A DNA stretch of 25,137 nucleotides from JANWKA01 sp035533815 (GCA_035533815.1 DATLTB010000112.1:1-25137); one strand, 5' to 3'; counted from the first letter of the stretch, positions 7,136 to 15,105 are shown. Numbers and translations: made by a program. The notes: a model not told the origin generated them from the letters alone.

Positions 7136-7152
7136 CAAGGGGATCAGGAAGG

Positions 7153-7180
7153 AAAGGTTAGCGGCAGGCTAACCTTTTTT
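7153..7180 (+). terminator. Strong rho-independent terminator containing the glycosylase stop codon
   Basis: A perfect 10-bp stem AAAGGTTAGC / GCTAACCTTT (7153-7162, 7168-7177) with loop GGCAG runs into TTTTTT. It ends the plus-strand gene at 6866-7135. The stop codon of the minus-strand glycosylase gene (7169-7171) lies inside the stem, so one hairpin probably serves both converging transcripts. Confidence 0.8.
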
Positions 7181-7927
7181 CTTTCCCATCGTTCTCTCCA
7201 GTCCTTTTCCCCGGCTTACCCAGGGATTGTCCCGTATCCAGAACCGGTAAGGCAGGTATGCATCTTCCCGGGAATAGGCCACGCCTACCCGGGTCCCCCT
7301 GCAGATAGCCCTGGCAGGCAGGGGTCCCCCATTATCCCCGATCCAGATCAAATCCCCGTCCAGCCTTTCCCCGCTATGCAGCCGATGCTGGATACCGAGG
7401 GCTTTGGACAGGCTGCCCGGCCCCGAGGTCAGCGTGAAATCCACCACGGCCTTCCCGCGGCGTTCCAGCATTTTCTCCATCCCCGTCAATGGCTCCAGGG
7501 CCCTGATCAGGACCGCATGGGGGGTATTTTCTCCTGATGTGACTACATTGAACAAATGATGCATGCCATAGCAGAAGTATACATAGGACCTGCCACCCGG
7601 ACCGAACATGACAGCGGTCCGGGTGGTCCTGCGACCTCCAAAAGCATGGGAAGCCCGGTCCGTGATCCCCCGGTATGCTTCTGTCTCCACGATGATTCCT
7701 GAAGTCTTATACCCGTCCATACAGGTTACCAAAACCTTTCCCAGCAATTGCCGGGCAATGGTGACCACATTGCTGCGTTGATAGAAACTGAGCGGCAGCC
7801 TGGTCAGCGGGGATGATATTTTAACCTTGTTTTCTGGCAGGAAAAAGTAATTTACACCGGTAAAATTAATAACTTGTTTTCTTTCAGAGAAGTTATCCGG
7901 GCCCTCAAGGCTTATGGCATGGCCCAT
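7169..7927 (-). CDS. DNA-3-methyladenine glycosylase (AAG/MPG family)
   Basis: This enzyme excises alkylated purines such as 3-methyladenine to start base-excision repair. Recognisable blocks in order are LPLSFYQRSNVVTIARQLLG, GIIVETEAYRGITDRASHAF (with the catalytic Glu), GPGGRSYVYFCYGMHHLFNV, AVLIRALEPL, LTSGPGSLSKALGI and RGTRVGVAYS. Homology begins near 7800, giving a core of about 210 residues, the usual family length. No ATG, GTG or TTG lies near that point in frame. The nearest standard start is ATG 7925-7927, which adds about 40 unrelated residues and overlaps the divergent EI24 gene; a rare start such as ATA 7817-7819 is the alternative. The downstream end lies in the shared terminator. 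Confidence 0.88.
   Translation of the reverse strand: MGHAISLEGPDNFSERKQVINFTGVNYFFLPENKVKISSPLTRLPLSFYQRSNVVTIARQLLGKVLVTCMDGYKTSGIIVETEAYRGITDRASHAFGGRRTTRTAVMFGPGGRSYVYFCYGMHHLFNVVTSGENTPHAVLIRALEPLTGMEKMLERRGKAVVDFTLTSGPGSLSKALGIQHRLHSGERLDGDLIWIGDNGGPLPARAICRGTRVGVAYSREDAYLPYRFWIRDNPWVSRGKGLERTMGKKKG
7848..7868. promoter_or_regulatory. Near-symmetric AT element between divergent genes
   Basis: TAATTTAC (7848-7855), ACCG, GTAAAATTA (7860-7868) forms an imperfect inverted repeat. Read on minus it contains TAATTTTA, one base off the -7 consensus; read on plus it gives TAATTTAC, two off. It lies immediately before the EI24 TTG start and just upstream of the conserved glycosylase region, so a shared divergent promoter or operator is plausible. 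Confidence 0.35.
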
Positions 7928-8617
7928 CGATTTATCCTGAAACACCAATTGTGGAAATGGGTTTTTATCTCCGGATTGATATATCTGGGGCTGTTTATTT
8001 CCGGCATGTATTTGATCTGGCATTTCTCGGGAAGCCTGACTGCTATACTGCCGGGGGACAGGGCAGTCAGCCGGTGGATCGGCAAACTGGAAAATGGCTG
8101 GGTTAACTTCCTGTTTATCCTGCTGGGCCTGGCAGTCCGGCTGGTTTTCCTCTCCTTTTATTTTTCCCTGTTCAAATATATCATCATGGTGCTGGGTGCC
8201 CCTTTCTTTGCCCGACTGTCTTCCCTGACCGAACACCTGGTCAACCCCAGGGCGCCAAGTAGCGGCGAGGGGCTTTCCGGGAGTATCAAACTGGTCGGCA
8301 GGAATTTACTGCTGCAGTCCTGCACCCTTGTCCTGTTGCTGCTGCTTTCCTTCATTCCTATTGCCGGCTGGGTCACTCCGATGCTGTGTTTTTTCCTGGA
8401 ATGTTATTTTTTCGGATTCAGCCTGCTTGATCATACCCGCAAGCAATATGGGTTCTCCTACCGGCAGGGGATTTTATTCATCCGCAGGCACCGGGGGCTG
8501 GCAATTGGCAACGGGCTGGGTTTTTACCTGCTGATGTTCATTCCGGTAGTCGGTTGGATCCTGGGACCCTCCTATGCCATCATTGCTGCAACCTTAAGTT
8601 TTCACCAAAAACAATGA
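7874..8617 (+). CDS. EI24 domain-containing (CysZ-like) membrane protein
   Basis: A 247-residue inner-membrane protein with about four to five hydrophobic segments (roughly 27-50, 75-112, 145-185 and 212-242). It carries the family's amphipathic start MFSFREVIRALKAYGMAHRF, the APFFARLSSLTEHLV loop after the second hydrophobic block, and the ending MFIPVVGWILGPSYAIIAAT. EI24/CysZ proteins include the bacterial sulfate permease CysZ, but Bacteroidota members are mostly uncharacterised, so no substrate is claimed. The start is TTG 7874: the residues before the first ATG (7919) match the family N-terminus. Its stop is separated by a single base from the ATG of the downstream methyltransferase, so the two are probably translated from one message. 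Confidence 0.82.
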   Translation: MFSFREVIRALKAYGMAHRFILKHQLWKWVFISGLIYLGLFISGMYLIWHFSGSLTAILPGDRAVSRWIGKLENGWVNFLFILLGLAVRLVFLSFYFSLFKYIIMVLGAPFFARLSSLTEHLVNPRAPSSGEGLSGSIKLVGRNLLLQSCTLVLLLLLSFIPIAGWVTPMLCFFLECYFFGFSLLDHTRKQYGFSYRQGILFIRRHRGLAIGNGLGFYLLMFIPVVGWILGPSYAIIAATLSFHQKQ

Positions 8618-8618
8618 G

Positions 8619-9323
8619 ATGGGTGCCGCTCACCTTTACCTGATTCCCTGCCCGCTCAGCATTGAGTCCTTATTTACCATACCGGACTATGTCAGGGTAA
8701 AGATTCTGGGTATTGACCTGTTTTTTGTCGAAAATGAAAGAACTGCCCGAAGATTTCTCCGGGCGCTGGACTCCGGAATACCCATCGGAAAACTTCAGTT
8801 CTTTCCGATGAACCACCATGCTCCGCCGGACATCCGGGCAGCAAAGGACTTCCTGACCGGTGGCCGGGATATCGGACTGATCAGCGAAGCGGGTTGTCCC
8901 GGGGTGGCTGATCCGGGAAGTGTGCTGGTGGAAACTGCCCATCATCTGGCTATCCCCGTGGTTCCGCTGGTTGGACCTTCTGCGATCCTGCTTGCCCTGA
9001 TGGCTTCAGGTATGAACGGGCAGCAGTTCAGGTTTGCCGGATATCTGCCGGTCAAGCCCCTGCTGCGGAAAAAAAAGATCCTTGAACTGGAACAAAGATC
9101 CCGCAAATGCCAGGAAACCCAGATCTTCATTGAAACCCCATACCGCAACCGGCAGCTGTTAACCGATCTGCTTTCCTGTTGTTCCCCGTCAACCCGGCTA
9201 TGCATTGCCGCGGATCTAACCGGTCCTGGCGAATTCATCCGCAGCATGACGATCGCGAAATGGAAGGAGGGGGTGCCGGAGTTGCATAAGACCCCGGCTA
9301 TTTTCCTGATCTGTGTTCCCTGA
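8619..9323 (+). CDS. SAM-dependent methyltransferase, RsmI-like tetrapyrrole methylase fold
   Basis: The 234-residue product has the two-domain tetrapyrrole-methylase fold. LYLIPCPLSIESLFTIPDYV is the N-terminal strand and loop, ENERTARRFL matches the RsmI family block, and GLISEAGCPGVADPGSVLV is the SAM-site region (family form GLISDAGTPGISDPG). PLVGPSAILLALMASGMNGQ and FAGYLPVK follow, with IFIETPYRNRQLL later. RsmI 2'-O-methylates C1402 of 16S rRNA. This is the shorter Bacteroidota-type paralogue that lacks the RsmI C-terminal extension, so rRNA as substrate is likely but not certain. ATG 8619 follows the EI24 gene's TGA (8615-8617) by one base. Confidence 0.85.
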   Translation: MGAAHLYLIPCPLSIESLFTIPDYVRVKILGIDLFFVENERTARRFLRALDSGIPIGKLQFFPMNHHAPPDIRAAKDFLTGGRDIGLISEAGCPGVADPGSVLVETAHHLAIPVVPLVGPSAILLALMASGMNGQQFRFAGYLPVKPLLRKKKILELEQRSRKCQETQIFIETPYRNRQLLTDLLSCCSPSTRLCIAADLTGPGEFIRSMTIAKWKEGVPELHKTPAIFLICVP

Positions 9324-9426
9324 TATCCGGGCTGACCCGGAACCCGGGAACACCGCTTAAGTTCAGGATTCCAAAAGCTCCTGATGATAACCCCCTGAGC
9401 CACAAGGTGAGGAACGGTTTTCCCCC

Positions 9427-9434
9427 TATCTTTG
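9427..9434 (+). promoter_or_regulatory. TAnnTTTG -7 box for bshA
   Basis: TATCTTTG, an exact consensus match, lies 34 bases before the bshA ATG in a 145-base intergenic gap. No clear -33 TTTG is at the expected distance. Confidence 0.5.
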
Positions 9435-9468
9435 CCTGCTATACTCCTCACTGAAAAAGGACCCAACC

Positions 9469-10593
9469 ATGCGTATCGGTATTGTATGTTATCCCACTTA
9501 CGGCGGCAGCGGAGTACTGGCAACCGAACTGGGGAAGGCCCTGGCTGACAAGGGTTACCTGGTGCATTTCATCACCTATCAGCAGCCTGTCAGGCTGAAC
9601 CAGTTCCATGCTAATATTTATTATCATGAAGTCCGGGTGCCTACTTATCCGTTATTTGATTATCCTCCATACGAGACTGCCCTTTCCAGCACCATGGTGG
9701 ATGTCATTTCCAATAACGGGCTGGACCTGCTGCATGTGCATTATGCCATCCCTCACGCATCAGCGGCGTACCTGGCCAAGCAGATCCTGCGCAAACAGGG
9801 AAAAAACCTCCCGGTGATCACCACTTTGCACGGCACGGACATCACCCTGGTGGGCAGGGACAAGACCTATGCTCCCGTAGTCACTTTTTCTATCAATGAA
9901 TCAGATGCCATTACGGCCGTGTCTGAGAATCTTCGGGAAGAGACCTACCGGTCCTTTAAGATTGAAAAAGAAATTAATGTCATCCATAATTTTGTGGATA
10001 TTTCCCGGTTCAGCCGCCGCAGTATGCCGGAATTCCGCAAGGCGATCGCTCCTTCGGATGAGAAGATCCTGTTGCATGTGTCCAATTTCCGGCGCATCAA
10101 GCGGGTGCAGGATGTGGTGCTGATCTTCAAAAAAGTCCGCCAGCAGATGCCGGCGAAATTACTATTGATCGGGGATGGCCCCGACCGTCCGCTGATCGAA
10201 GAGATGTGCCGGGAACTGGACATCTGCAGGGATATCCGCTTTATGGGCAAGCAGGAACCTCTGGAGGATATCCTGACCATTTCAGATCTTTTTTTACTCC
10301 CCTCCGAATATGAAAGCTTTGGCCTGGCCGCTCTCGAAGCCATGGCCAGCGGCGTGCCGGTGATCTCCAGTTCCGCCGGAGGATTGCCGGAGATCAATAT
10401 CAGCGGAAAGACCGGATATACCAGTGCGGTGGGAGATGTGGACGGCATGGCAGCACATGCGATCCGCTTGCTTCAGGATGAAAAGCTACTGCTTACATTC
10501 CGCGAGGGGGCCCTGGAGCAGGCCAGGAAATTCGATATCCATGATATTGTACCCAAATACGAAGCCCTGTATGCCCGCTTTGCCACAATCTAG
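9469..10593 (+). CDS. bshA: N-acetyl-alpha-D-glucosaminyl L-malate synthase
   Basis: BshA joins GlcNAc from UDP-GlcNAc to L-malate, the first step of bacillithiol synthesis. The 374-residue GT4-family product starts with IGIVCYPTYGGSGVLATELG, the glycine-rich acceptor loop typical of BshA. It then shows LHVHYAIPHASAAYLA and VITTLHGTDITLVGRD. The C-terminal Rossmann domain begins LLHVSNFRRIKRV and ends with the donor-site EX7E motif in YESFGLAALEAMASGVPVI. The length and the PTYGGSG and HGTDIT motifs separate it from generic GT4 enzymes. bshB and bshC are not in this window. Its TAG stop lies five bases from the stop of the convergent EnvC-like gene, leaving no room for a separate terminator. 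Confidence 0.93.
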   Translation: MRIGIVCYPTYGGSGVLATELGKALADKGYLVHFITYQQPVRLNQFHANIYYHEVRVPTYPLFDYPPYETALSSTMVDVISNNGLDLLHVHYAIPHASAAYLAKQILRKQGKNLPVITTLHGTDITLVGRDKTYAPVVTFSINESDAITAVSENLREETYRSFKIEKEINVIHNFVDISRFSRRSMPEFRKAIAPSDEKILLHVSNFRRIKRVQDVVLIFKKVRQQMPAKLLLIGDGPDRPLIEEMCRELDICRDIRFMGKQEPLEDILTISDLFLLPSEYESFGLAALEAMASGVPVISSSAGGLPEINISGKTGYTSAVGDVDGMAAHAIRLLQDEKLLLTFREGALEQARKFDIHDIVPKYEALYARFATI

Positions 10594-10598
10594 GCCCT

Positions 10599-11954
10599 TC
10601 AGCGGCTCATCAGCCAGAGGGCTGGGTTGAGGAAGGTTCCGTTTTTCATCACCAGGAAGTGCACATAGGTCTCTCCGGTATCCGTATTGGTATATGCTAC
10701 CCCGATAGGTTGCTTGGTTGTCACGGTCTGGCCCTTTTTAACAAAAACCCGGGCCAGATTGGAATAAACGGTAAAATATTCGCCGTGCCTGACCAGGACG
10801 GTCCACTTGGTGTACTGATCATTGGCAGCGGTCACCACATCCCCCTTGAACACCGCCCGCACCACGCCATTCGGGTCGGTGCTGATATTCACCCCGTAAT
10901 TATCCACCTCCACTTTATCCAGCAGGGGATGCTGATGCGGTCCGAAAGGATCCGAGATAAACCCATTTTTTACCGGCCAGGGCAACTTCCCCCGGTTGGA
11001 TTCAAAATTTTCTGACAAGGCCAGGGATTCAGGGGTGGCTTCCAGCGGATTGGCAGGGCGGGCAACCGTACCTGCCGAAACCGCAGCAGGATGCGGGATG
11101 GCATTGCCTGTACCGGAACTTGCTGCCCCTGGTGCTACCACACGCACCGGGTTTTTTTTGCTGGCTGCGGATGCTGCGGCATTACGCCTGGCCTCCTCGA
11201 TCTCCCGCCGGATCAGGATGGATAATGTCCGGCTCAGTTTCATCTGGGCCCTTTCCTTTTCCCGGATATCAGCCATCAATTCTTTTTCATGGCCCTTCAG
11301 ATTGGCCATGAATTCATTTTTTTCCTGTTTTTCCTGTTCCAGTTTTCTTTTTTCTTTTTCCTGACTGCCCAGGACACCGGACCGGCTTTTCCGCTGCAAA
11401 GCCATATAATGGATCTTTTCTTTAAGCAGGTTCTCTGTCTGCACAATACTGGCAGCCTGGTTAAGCCTGAATGAGCGGTACTGCTTCAGGTATTCATAAC
11501 GGCGGATCGCATCATTGAAGCTTTTGGAGGAAAGGATGAAATTCACATAATCATAGGCGCTGCGGGTCATATAGGAATACACCACCATCCGGGCGTACTG
11601 GGTCTTCAGGGTGTCCAGGTCCTTTTTCTCGAGACTGATGTCCCGGTATGCGGACCGGATAGCCTGGTCGAACAATCCGATATCTTCGTTGATGTTTTCA
11701 ATGAGCTTATTACGCAGGGAAATCTTTTTCTGCAGCAGCCGGAGCTGACCCAGCGTGAGCCGCCGGTTGTTTTTAGTCTGGAGGAGCTCCCGGTTGGCCC
11801 GGTTCAGTTCCCGCTGTAACTGCTCCTTGTTTTTTTCCAGTTCAGCCCTGCTGGGACTGGTTTGGGCTACCCCTAACAGGGGCAGTCCGCAACAGGCTAC
11901 TGTGACCAATGTCTTGACCAGGTTCAACAGGATGATGGATTTATTACCGGACAA
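10599..11954 (-). CDS. EnvC-like murein hydrolase activator (coiled coil plus degenerate M23/LytM domain)
   Basis: A 451-residue exported protein: a signal peptide (about 1-31, ending LLGVAQ), a long charged coiled coil (about 34-260), an Ala/Pro-rich linker (about 265-310) and a C-terminal LytM fold (about 323-451). The metal ligands of M23 peptidases are missing. NYGVNIS replaces the HxGxD region, VYSNL replaces the usual YxHL, and YVHFLV replaces HLHFE. This is the pattern of EnvC-type proteins, which do not cut peptidoglycan themselves but activate amidases at the septum. The start is TTG 11952-11954. GACCTTTG at 11962-11969, one base off the -7 consensus, lies seven bases before it. Last gene of the dut-TPR-DUF4292-envC cluster. 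Confidence 0.87.
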   Translation of the reverse strand: MSGNKSIILLNLVKTLVTVACCGLPLLGVAQTSPSRAELEKNKEQLQRELNRANRELLQTKNNRRLTLGQLRLLQKKISLRNKLIENINEDIGLFDQAIRSAYRDISLEKKDLDTLKTQYARMVVYSYMTRSAYDYVNFILSSKSFNDAIRRYEYLKQYRSFRLNQAASIVQTENLLKEKIHYMALQRKSRSGVLGSQEKEKRKLEQEKQEKNEFMANLKGHEKELMADIREKERAQMKLSRTLSILIRREIEEARRNAAASAASKKNPVRVVAPGAASSGTGNAIPHPAAVSAGTVARPANPLEATPESLALSENFESNRGKLPWPVKNGFISDPFGPHQHPLLDKVEVDNYGVNISTDPNGVVRAVFKGDVVTAANDQYTKWTVLVRHGEYFTVYSNLARVFVKKGQTVTTKQPIGVAYTNTDTGETYVHFLVMKNGTFLNPALWLMSR

Positions 11955-11992
11955 TAATAATCAAAGGTCGGTTATATTTTTCAAGGCTATGT

Positions 11993-12826
11993 CTACTTCC
12001 GTTGGTAATCAGAGGGGACATAAAACGGAAATACCATGGGCACATTGAACCTCACCCGGGTAAAATGCAGGGTGATCTGCTCCACGCTGCGGTCCATGAC
12101 AAATATTTTTCTCAGGGTGGAAAACCCCATTCCGTCCACACTGGTATAATCCCCGTAAGTGATATCCATATGCCGGTGTAAAGTCGTATCCGTATCCGAG
12201 ATCCTGCATTGCTGAAGCCGGTAATCGTCGGCAAATACATCAAACTCATTTTGCATCGTACTATCCCTGCAGGTGAAGGAAACCAGGGAGGGTGTCCTGC
12301 TGAAATGGTGCAGTTGAGCGGAAAAATAGACCGGATTTCCGATGATCATGTCCTGTAGGGTCCGGAAATTCATGGGAATGTTGATGAGCTGTTCGATCAA
12401 ATCCGTTCCTTTCACAGTCAGGGTCTTGTGCATTTTATCCATGAGCTTCACGCTGTCGGGGGTGATGAGCAGCCGGGCCACCTCGATGCCCAATAGTGGA
12501 GTGACCGCAATCCATATGGCGCTGTCCTGCTGCATATGCACAAAGGCTGTGAGGGTTTCCTGCACCCCCTTGTCATTTTGATAATCGATCTTCATCTTGG
12601 CAGAAAAGGTGCGGAATGGGATGATGTTGGAGGATATCCGGTTAAAGACATAGGCTTTATCCGCCCTTACCGCTTCAATGGAATCCCAGCGGGGCAACAG
12701 GGCTGCAGCGGTATCTATATTGGTGGGCATCGCGGATTCCTGCAGTTTTGCAGCGGGGCCGCAGCCCAGAATGCCGAGCAGAGCTAGGCCATTCAACGTA
12801 ATCAGGATGGCCCGGATAGGCTGCAT
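11993..12826 (-). CDS. DUF4292 domain lipoprotein
   Basis: A 277-residue lipoprotein: a hydrophobic signal ends in the lipobox LLGILGC with Cys22 as the lipidated residue. The mature part has the DUF4292 pattern, including ISSNIIPFRTFSAKMKIDY, DSAIWIAVTPLLGIEVARLL and a region rich in short beta strands. The fold is expected to resemble LolA/LolB half-barrels that carry lipids or lipoproteins across the periplasm; that function is inferred from fold, not shown. It lies between the TPR lipoprotein and the EnvC-like gene, 54 bases after the former and 38 before the latter, in an order I recall from other Bacteroidota. An envelope assembly role fits. Confidence 0.85.
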   Translation of the reverse strand: MQPIRAILITLNGLALLGILGCGPAAKLQESAMPTNIDTAAALLPRWDSIEAVRADKAYVFNRISSNIIPFRTFSAKMKIDYQNDKGVQETLTAFVHMQQDSAIWIAVTPLLGIEVARLLITPDSVKLMDKMHKTLTVKGTDLIEQLINIPMNFRTLQDMIIGNPVYFSAQLHHFSRTPSLVSFTCRDSTMQNEFDVFADDYRLQQCRISDTDTTLHRHMDITYGDYTSVDGMGFSTLRKIFVMDRSVEQITLHFTRVRFNVPMVFPFYVPSDYQRK

Positions 12827-12880
12827 GTATAGCCGTGGTTTAAGTTGTGCTGAGACAAAGGTCCCTATTTTGACGGATGT

Positions 12881-14635
12881 CTAATCGGATAGTTTTTTAT
12901 TGTCAATCTTTCGATCCAGGGAGGGAGAAGGTCCTCCTTTTAACCGGGCCAGCCTCCAGTATACCTCCGCCGCGGCGATCCGGTTCAGCCGGTAGAGGAT
13001 ATCCCCGTAATGTTCCAGGTATCCCGGGCTGCTGCGTGCCCGGGGATCCTTCAGGGATTTTTCCATCCATTTTTTAGCTGCCCTGTACCTGCCCAGGCGG
13101 AAAAGCACCCAGGCATAGGTATCTTCAAAGGCATAATTACCCGGTTCCAGGCTGACGGCAAGGCTGGACATCTTTTCCGCCCTTGGAAGCTGCTCGTCCC
13201 TTTCAGCGAGATTATAACTATAATTGTTCAGTACCAGCGGGTCATCCGGATACATGGCCAGGGATTTTTCCATGCAACTGTCTGAAGCCGGAAAATTGCC
13301 AATCGCCATGTAAGCATTCCCCAGCAGGATATAGATCCTGTCCATTAGCCGGAGGTCAGCTGTGCCGATGGCCAGGGCCCTGGTCAGCGTGACAATACCG
13401 GCCGGAAACTGATGCAGGTATATATTTGCCGCACCGTTAAAATAATATCCCATGAAATCATCCGGAAAACGGTCCATCACCCGCTCGCTTACTGCCAGCA
13501 GGGAATCATCCTGTTGCTTGCCTGCATAGACCAGCAGGACCTGCTGCCAGGTGCTGGCTTTGGATCCATCCAGGGACAGCGCCTGGTGGTACTGCACCAG
13601 GGCGCTGTCCGGTTCACCACTCCTGAGGAGCATGTCCCCGAAAAGCCTGTATCCCCCCGCGTAGCTCGGATGCGCACGGACGATCATCCTGCAAAGCATG
13701 AGCGCCTCCTGCTTTTTGGTGGAATCTGTATCCACGTAACGGAGATAAGGGTAAACAAAAGCGATTTGATCCCGGACATCCATGTCCGGATTGGCAAACG
13801 CCTTGGCCATGGTGGCTTCATATTTTCGGTTATGGCCCTGTTCCCTGAAGTACAGGGCCATACCGATCAGGGCCTGGGGGTTATAGGGGATTTTTTGGAG
13901 CCAGTCCCGGTATACCTGAAAAGCTTCCTGCGGTTTGTCCGCCCGGATATAGAGCTGCGCCAGCAATCCATAATACCTGGGTTCATAGGGATCCCGCCGG
14001 ATCAGCTTTCCGATCTCACCGGCTGCAGCCTCCACCTTCCCCTGCTTCATATCGATCAGTTGCTGCTGATAGACCAATTGCTCGCTTACTCCGGTCCTTT
14101 GCTCAATCTCATCAAATACTTCCCGGGCGCTGTCATATTCATCCAGGCCGGATAACAATACGCCCTCATTGAATAAGTAATCCAGGTTGGACGGATACTG
14201 GAGGTGCAGCTTGGCGAAAACAGCCTCCGCCTGCCTGTATTGCTTATTGAGCACCAGGGCATCTGCCAGGGAAAGCCGGTACCACCGGTTGGTGGTATCC
14301 AGTGATGCTGCCCGGATAGCAAAAGTCAGGGCTCCCTGCGGATTTTGCAGGCTTTCAAACATCCGGGACAGTTCATAACAGGCGGCCCCGTTGGATCGGT
14401 CAATGCGTAGACAGGAATCAAAATCTGTAATGGCTTCCTTATTGCGGCTCATTATTTTGGCATTCTCCGCACTGATGAAAAAACTGTCTTCCCGGTTTTT
14501 CTGCGCAGCGGACAGCAGGACCGGTTTTTGCATCGCAGCCCCCCTGGTGCGCAGAGATGTTTTTCGCGATGAGAAGCATCCCTGGAAAAGCCAGCAGCAC
14601 AATAAGCCAATCAGGAAAAGCCGGATAACTCCCAT
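12881..14635 (-). CDS. Tetratricopeptide-repeat lipoprotein
   Basis: The 584-residue product begins MGVIRLFLIGLLCCWLFQGC, a lipoprotein signal with Cys20 as lipidation site. Most of the remainder is TPR-like helical hairpins with the W-LG-Y-A-F-A-P spacing, for example AITDFDSCLRIDRSNGAACY, AVFAKLHLQYPSNLDYLFNE and LMDRIYILLGNAYMAIGNFP. Roughly ten or more repeats fit. Such proteins act as scaffolds, here probably at the inner face of the outer membrane. It is 10 bases downstream of dut and 54 upstream of the DUF4292 gene, which implies one operon. No catalytic domain is visible. Homologues in the same cluster position are common in the phylum but mostly unstudied. Confidence 0.9.
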   Translation of the reverse strand: MGVIRLFLIGLLCCWLFQGCFSSRKTSLRTRGAAMQKPVLLSAAQKNREDSFFISAENAKIMSRNKEAITDFDSCLRIDRSNGAACYELSRMFESLQNPQGALTFAIRAASLDTTNRWYRLSLADALVLNKQYRQAEAVFAKLHLQYPSNLDYLFNEGVLLSGLDEYDSAREVFDEIEQRTGVSEQLVYQQQLIDMKQGKVEAAAGEIGKLIRRDPYEPRYYGLLAQLYIRADKPQEAFQVYRDWLQKIPYNPQALIGMALYFREQGHNRKYEATMAKAFANPDMDVRDQIAFVYPYLRYVDTDSTKKQEALMLCRMIVRAHPSYAGGYRLFGDMLLRSGEPDSALVQYHQALSLDGSKASTWQQVLLVYAGKQQDDSLLAVSERVMDRFPDDFMGYYFNGAANIYLHQFPAGIVTLTRALAIGTADLRLMDRIYILLGNAYMAIGNFPASDSCMEKSLAMYPDDPLVLNNYSYNLAERDEQLPRAEKMSSLAVSLEPGNYAFEDTYAWVLFRLGRYRAAKKWMEKSLKDPRARSSPGYLEHYGDILYRLNRIAAAEVYWRLARLKGGPSPSLDRKIDNKKLSD

Positions 14636-14645
14636 ACTCCCTACG

Positions 14646-15092
14646 TTATATTTTTCCGGTATGCCCGAAACCCTGTCCGCCCCGGTCCGATTCAGTCAGC
14701 GAGCCCACTTCTTCCCAGTCCAGCCTGGTAAATGAAGCGATCACCATCTGGGCAATCCTTTCCCCTGCTGCGATGGTTTGCGGTTCCGGGGACAGGTTGA
14801 CCATCAGCACCTTGATTTCCCCACGATAATCCGGGTCAATGGTTCCCGGGGAGTTCAGTAAAGTCAAACCTTGTTTTACCGCCAGCCCGCTACGAGGGCG
14901 GATCTGCGCCTCAAAGCCCCCCGGCAGTTCGATAAATAATCCTGTAGGTACCAGGACCCGCTGCAGGGGTAAAATCACCAGGTCCTCCCCCAGGTCAGCC
15001 CGCAGATCCATCCCTGCAGCCCCCTGAGTGGCATAAGCGGGCAGCGGATTGCGGGAGCGGTTGATCACCCTGATTCCCTGATCAGTTTTCAT
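14646..15092 (-). CDS. dut: dUTP diphosphatase (trimeric dUTPase)
   Basis: Dut hydrolyses dUTP to dUMP and pyrophosphate, keeping uracil out of DNA and supplying dTMP synthesis. All five motifs of the trimeric family are present in the 148-residue product: GAAGMDLRA (24-32), RPRSGLA (65-71), GTIDPDYRGE (83-92) with the catalytic Asp, GERIAQ (110-115) and RGGQGFGHTG (137-146). ATG 15090-15092 lies five bases after a TAACTTTG box, so the message may be nearly leaderless. First gene of the four-gene minus cluster, divergent from the divIC-like gene. Confidence 0.96.
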   Translation of the reverse strand: MKTDQGIRVINRSRNPLPAYATQGAAGMDLRADLGEDLVILPLQRVLVPTGLFIELPGGFEAQIRPRSGLAVKQGLTLLNSPGTIDPDYRGEIKVLMVNLSPEPQTIAAGERIAQMVIASFTRLDWEEVGSLTESDRGGQGFGHTGKI

Positions 15093-15097
15093 TGGAA

Positions 15098-15105
15098 CAA
15101 AGTTA
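15098..15105 (-). promoter_or_regulatory. TAnnTTTG -7 box for the dut cluster
   Basis: TAACTTTG on minus matches the consensus exactly and ends five bases before the dut ATG. Initiation at the usual distance would fall at or next to the start codon. Confidence 0.5.

Noticed and set aside
7928..8236. Upstream extension of the glycosylase frame to 8236
   Set aside because: Antisense to the EI24 gene, Gln/Asp-rich and unlike any glycosylase N-terminus.
13412..14155. 247-codon plus-strand frame
   Set aside because: Antisense to the TPR lipoprotein gene; long only because of the codon bias of the real gene.
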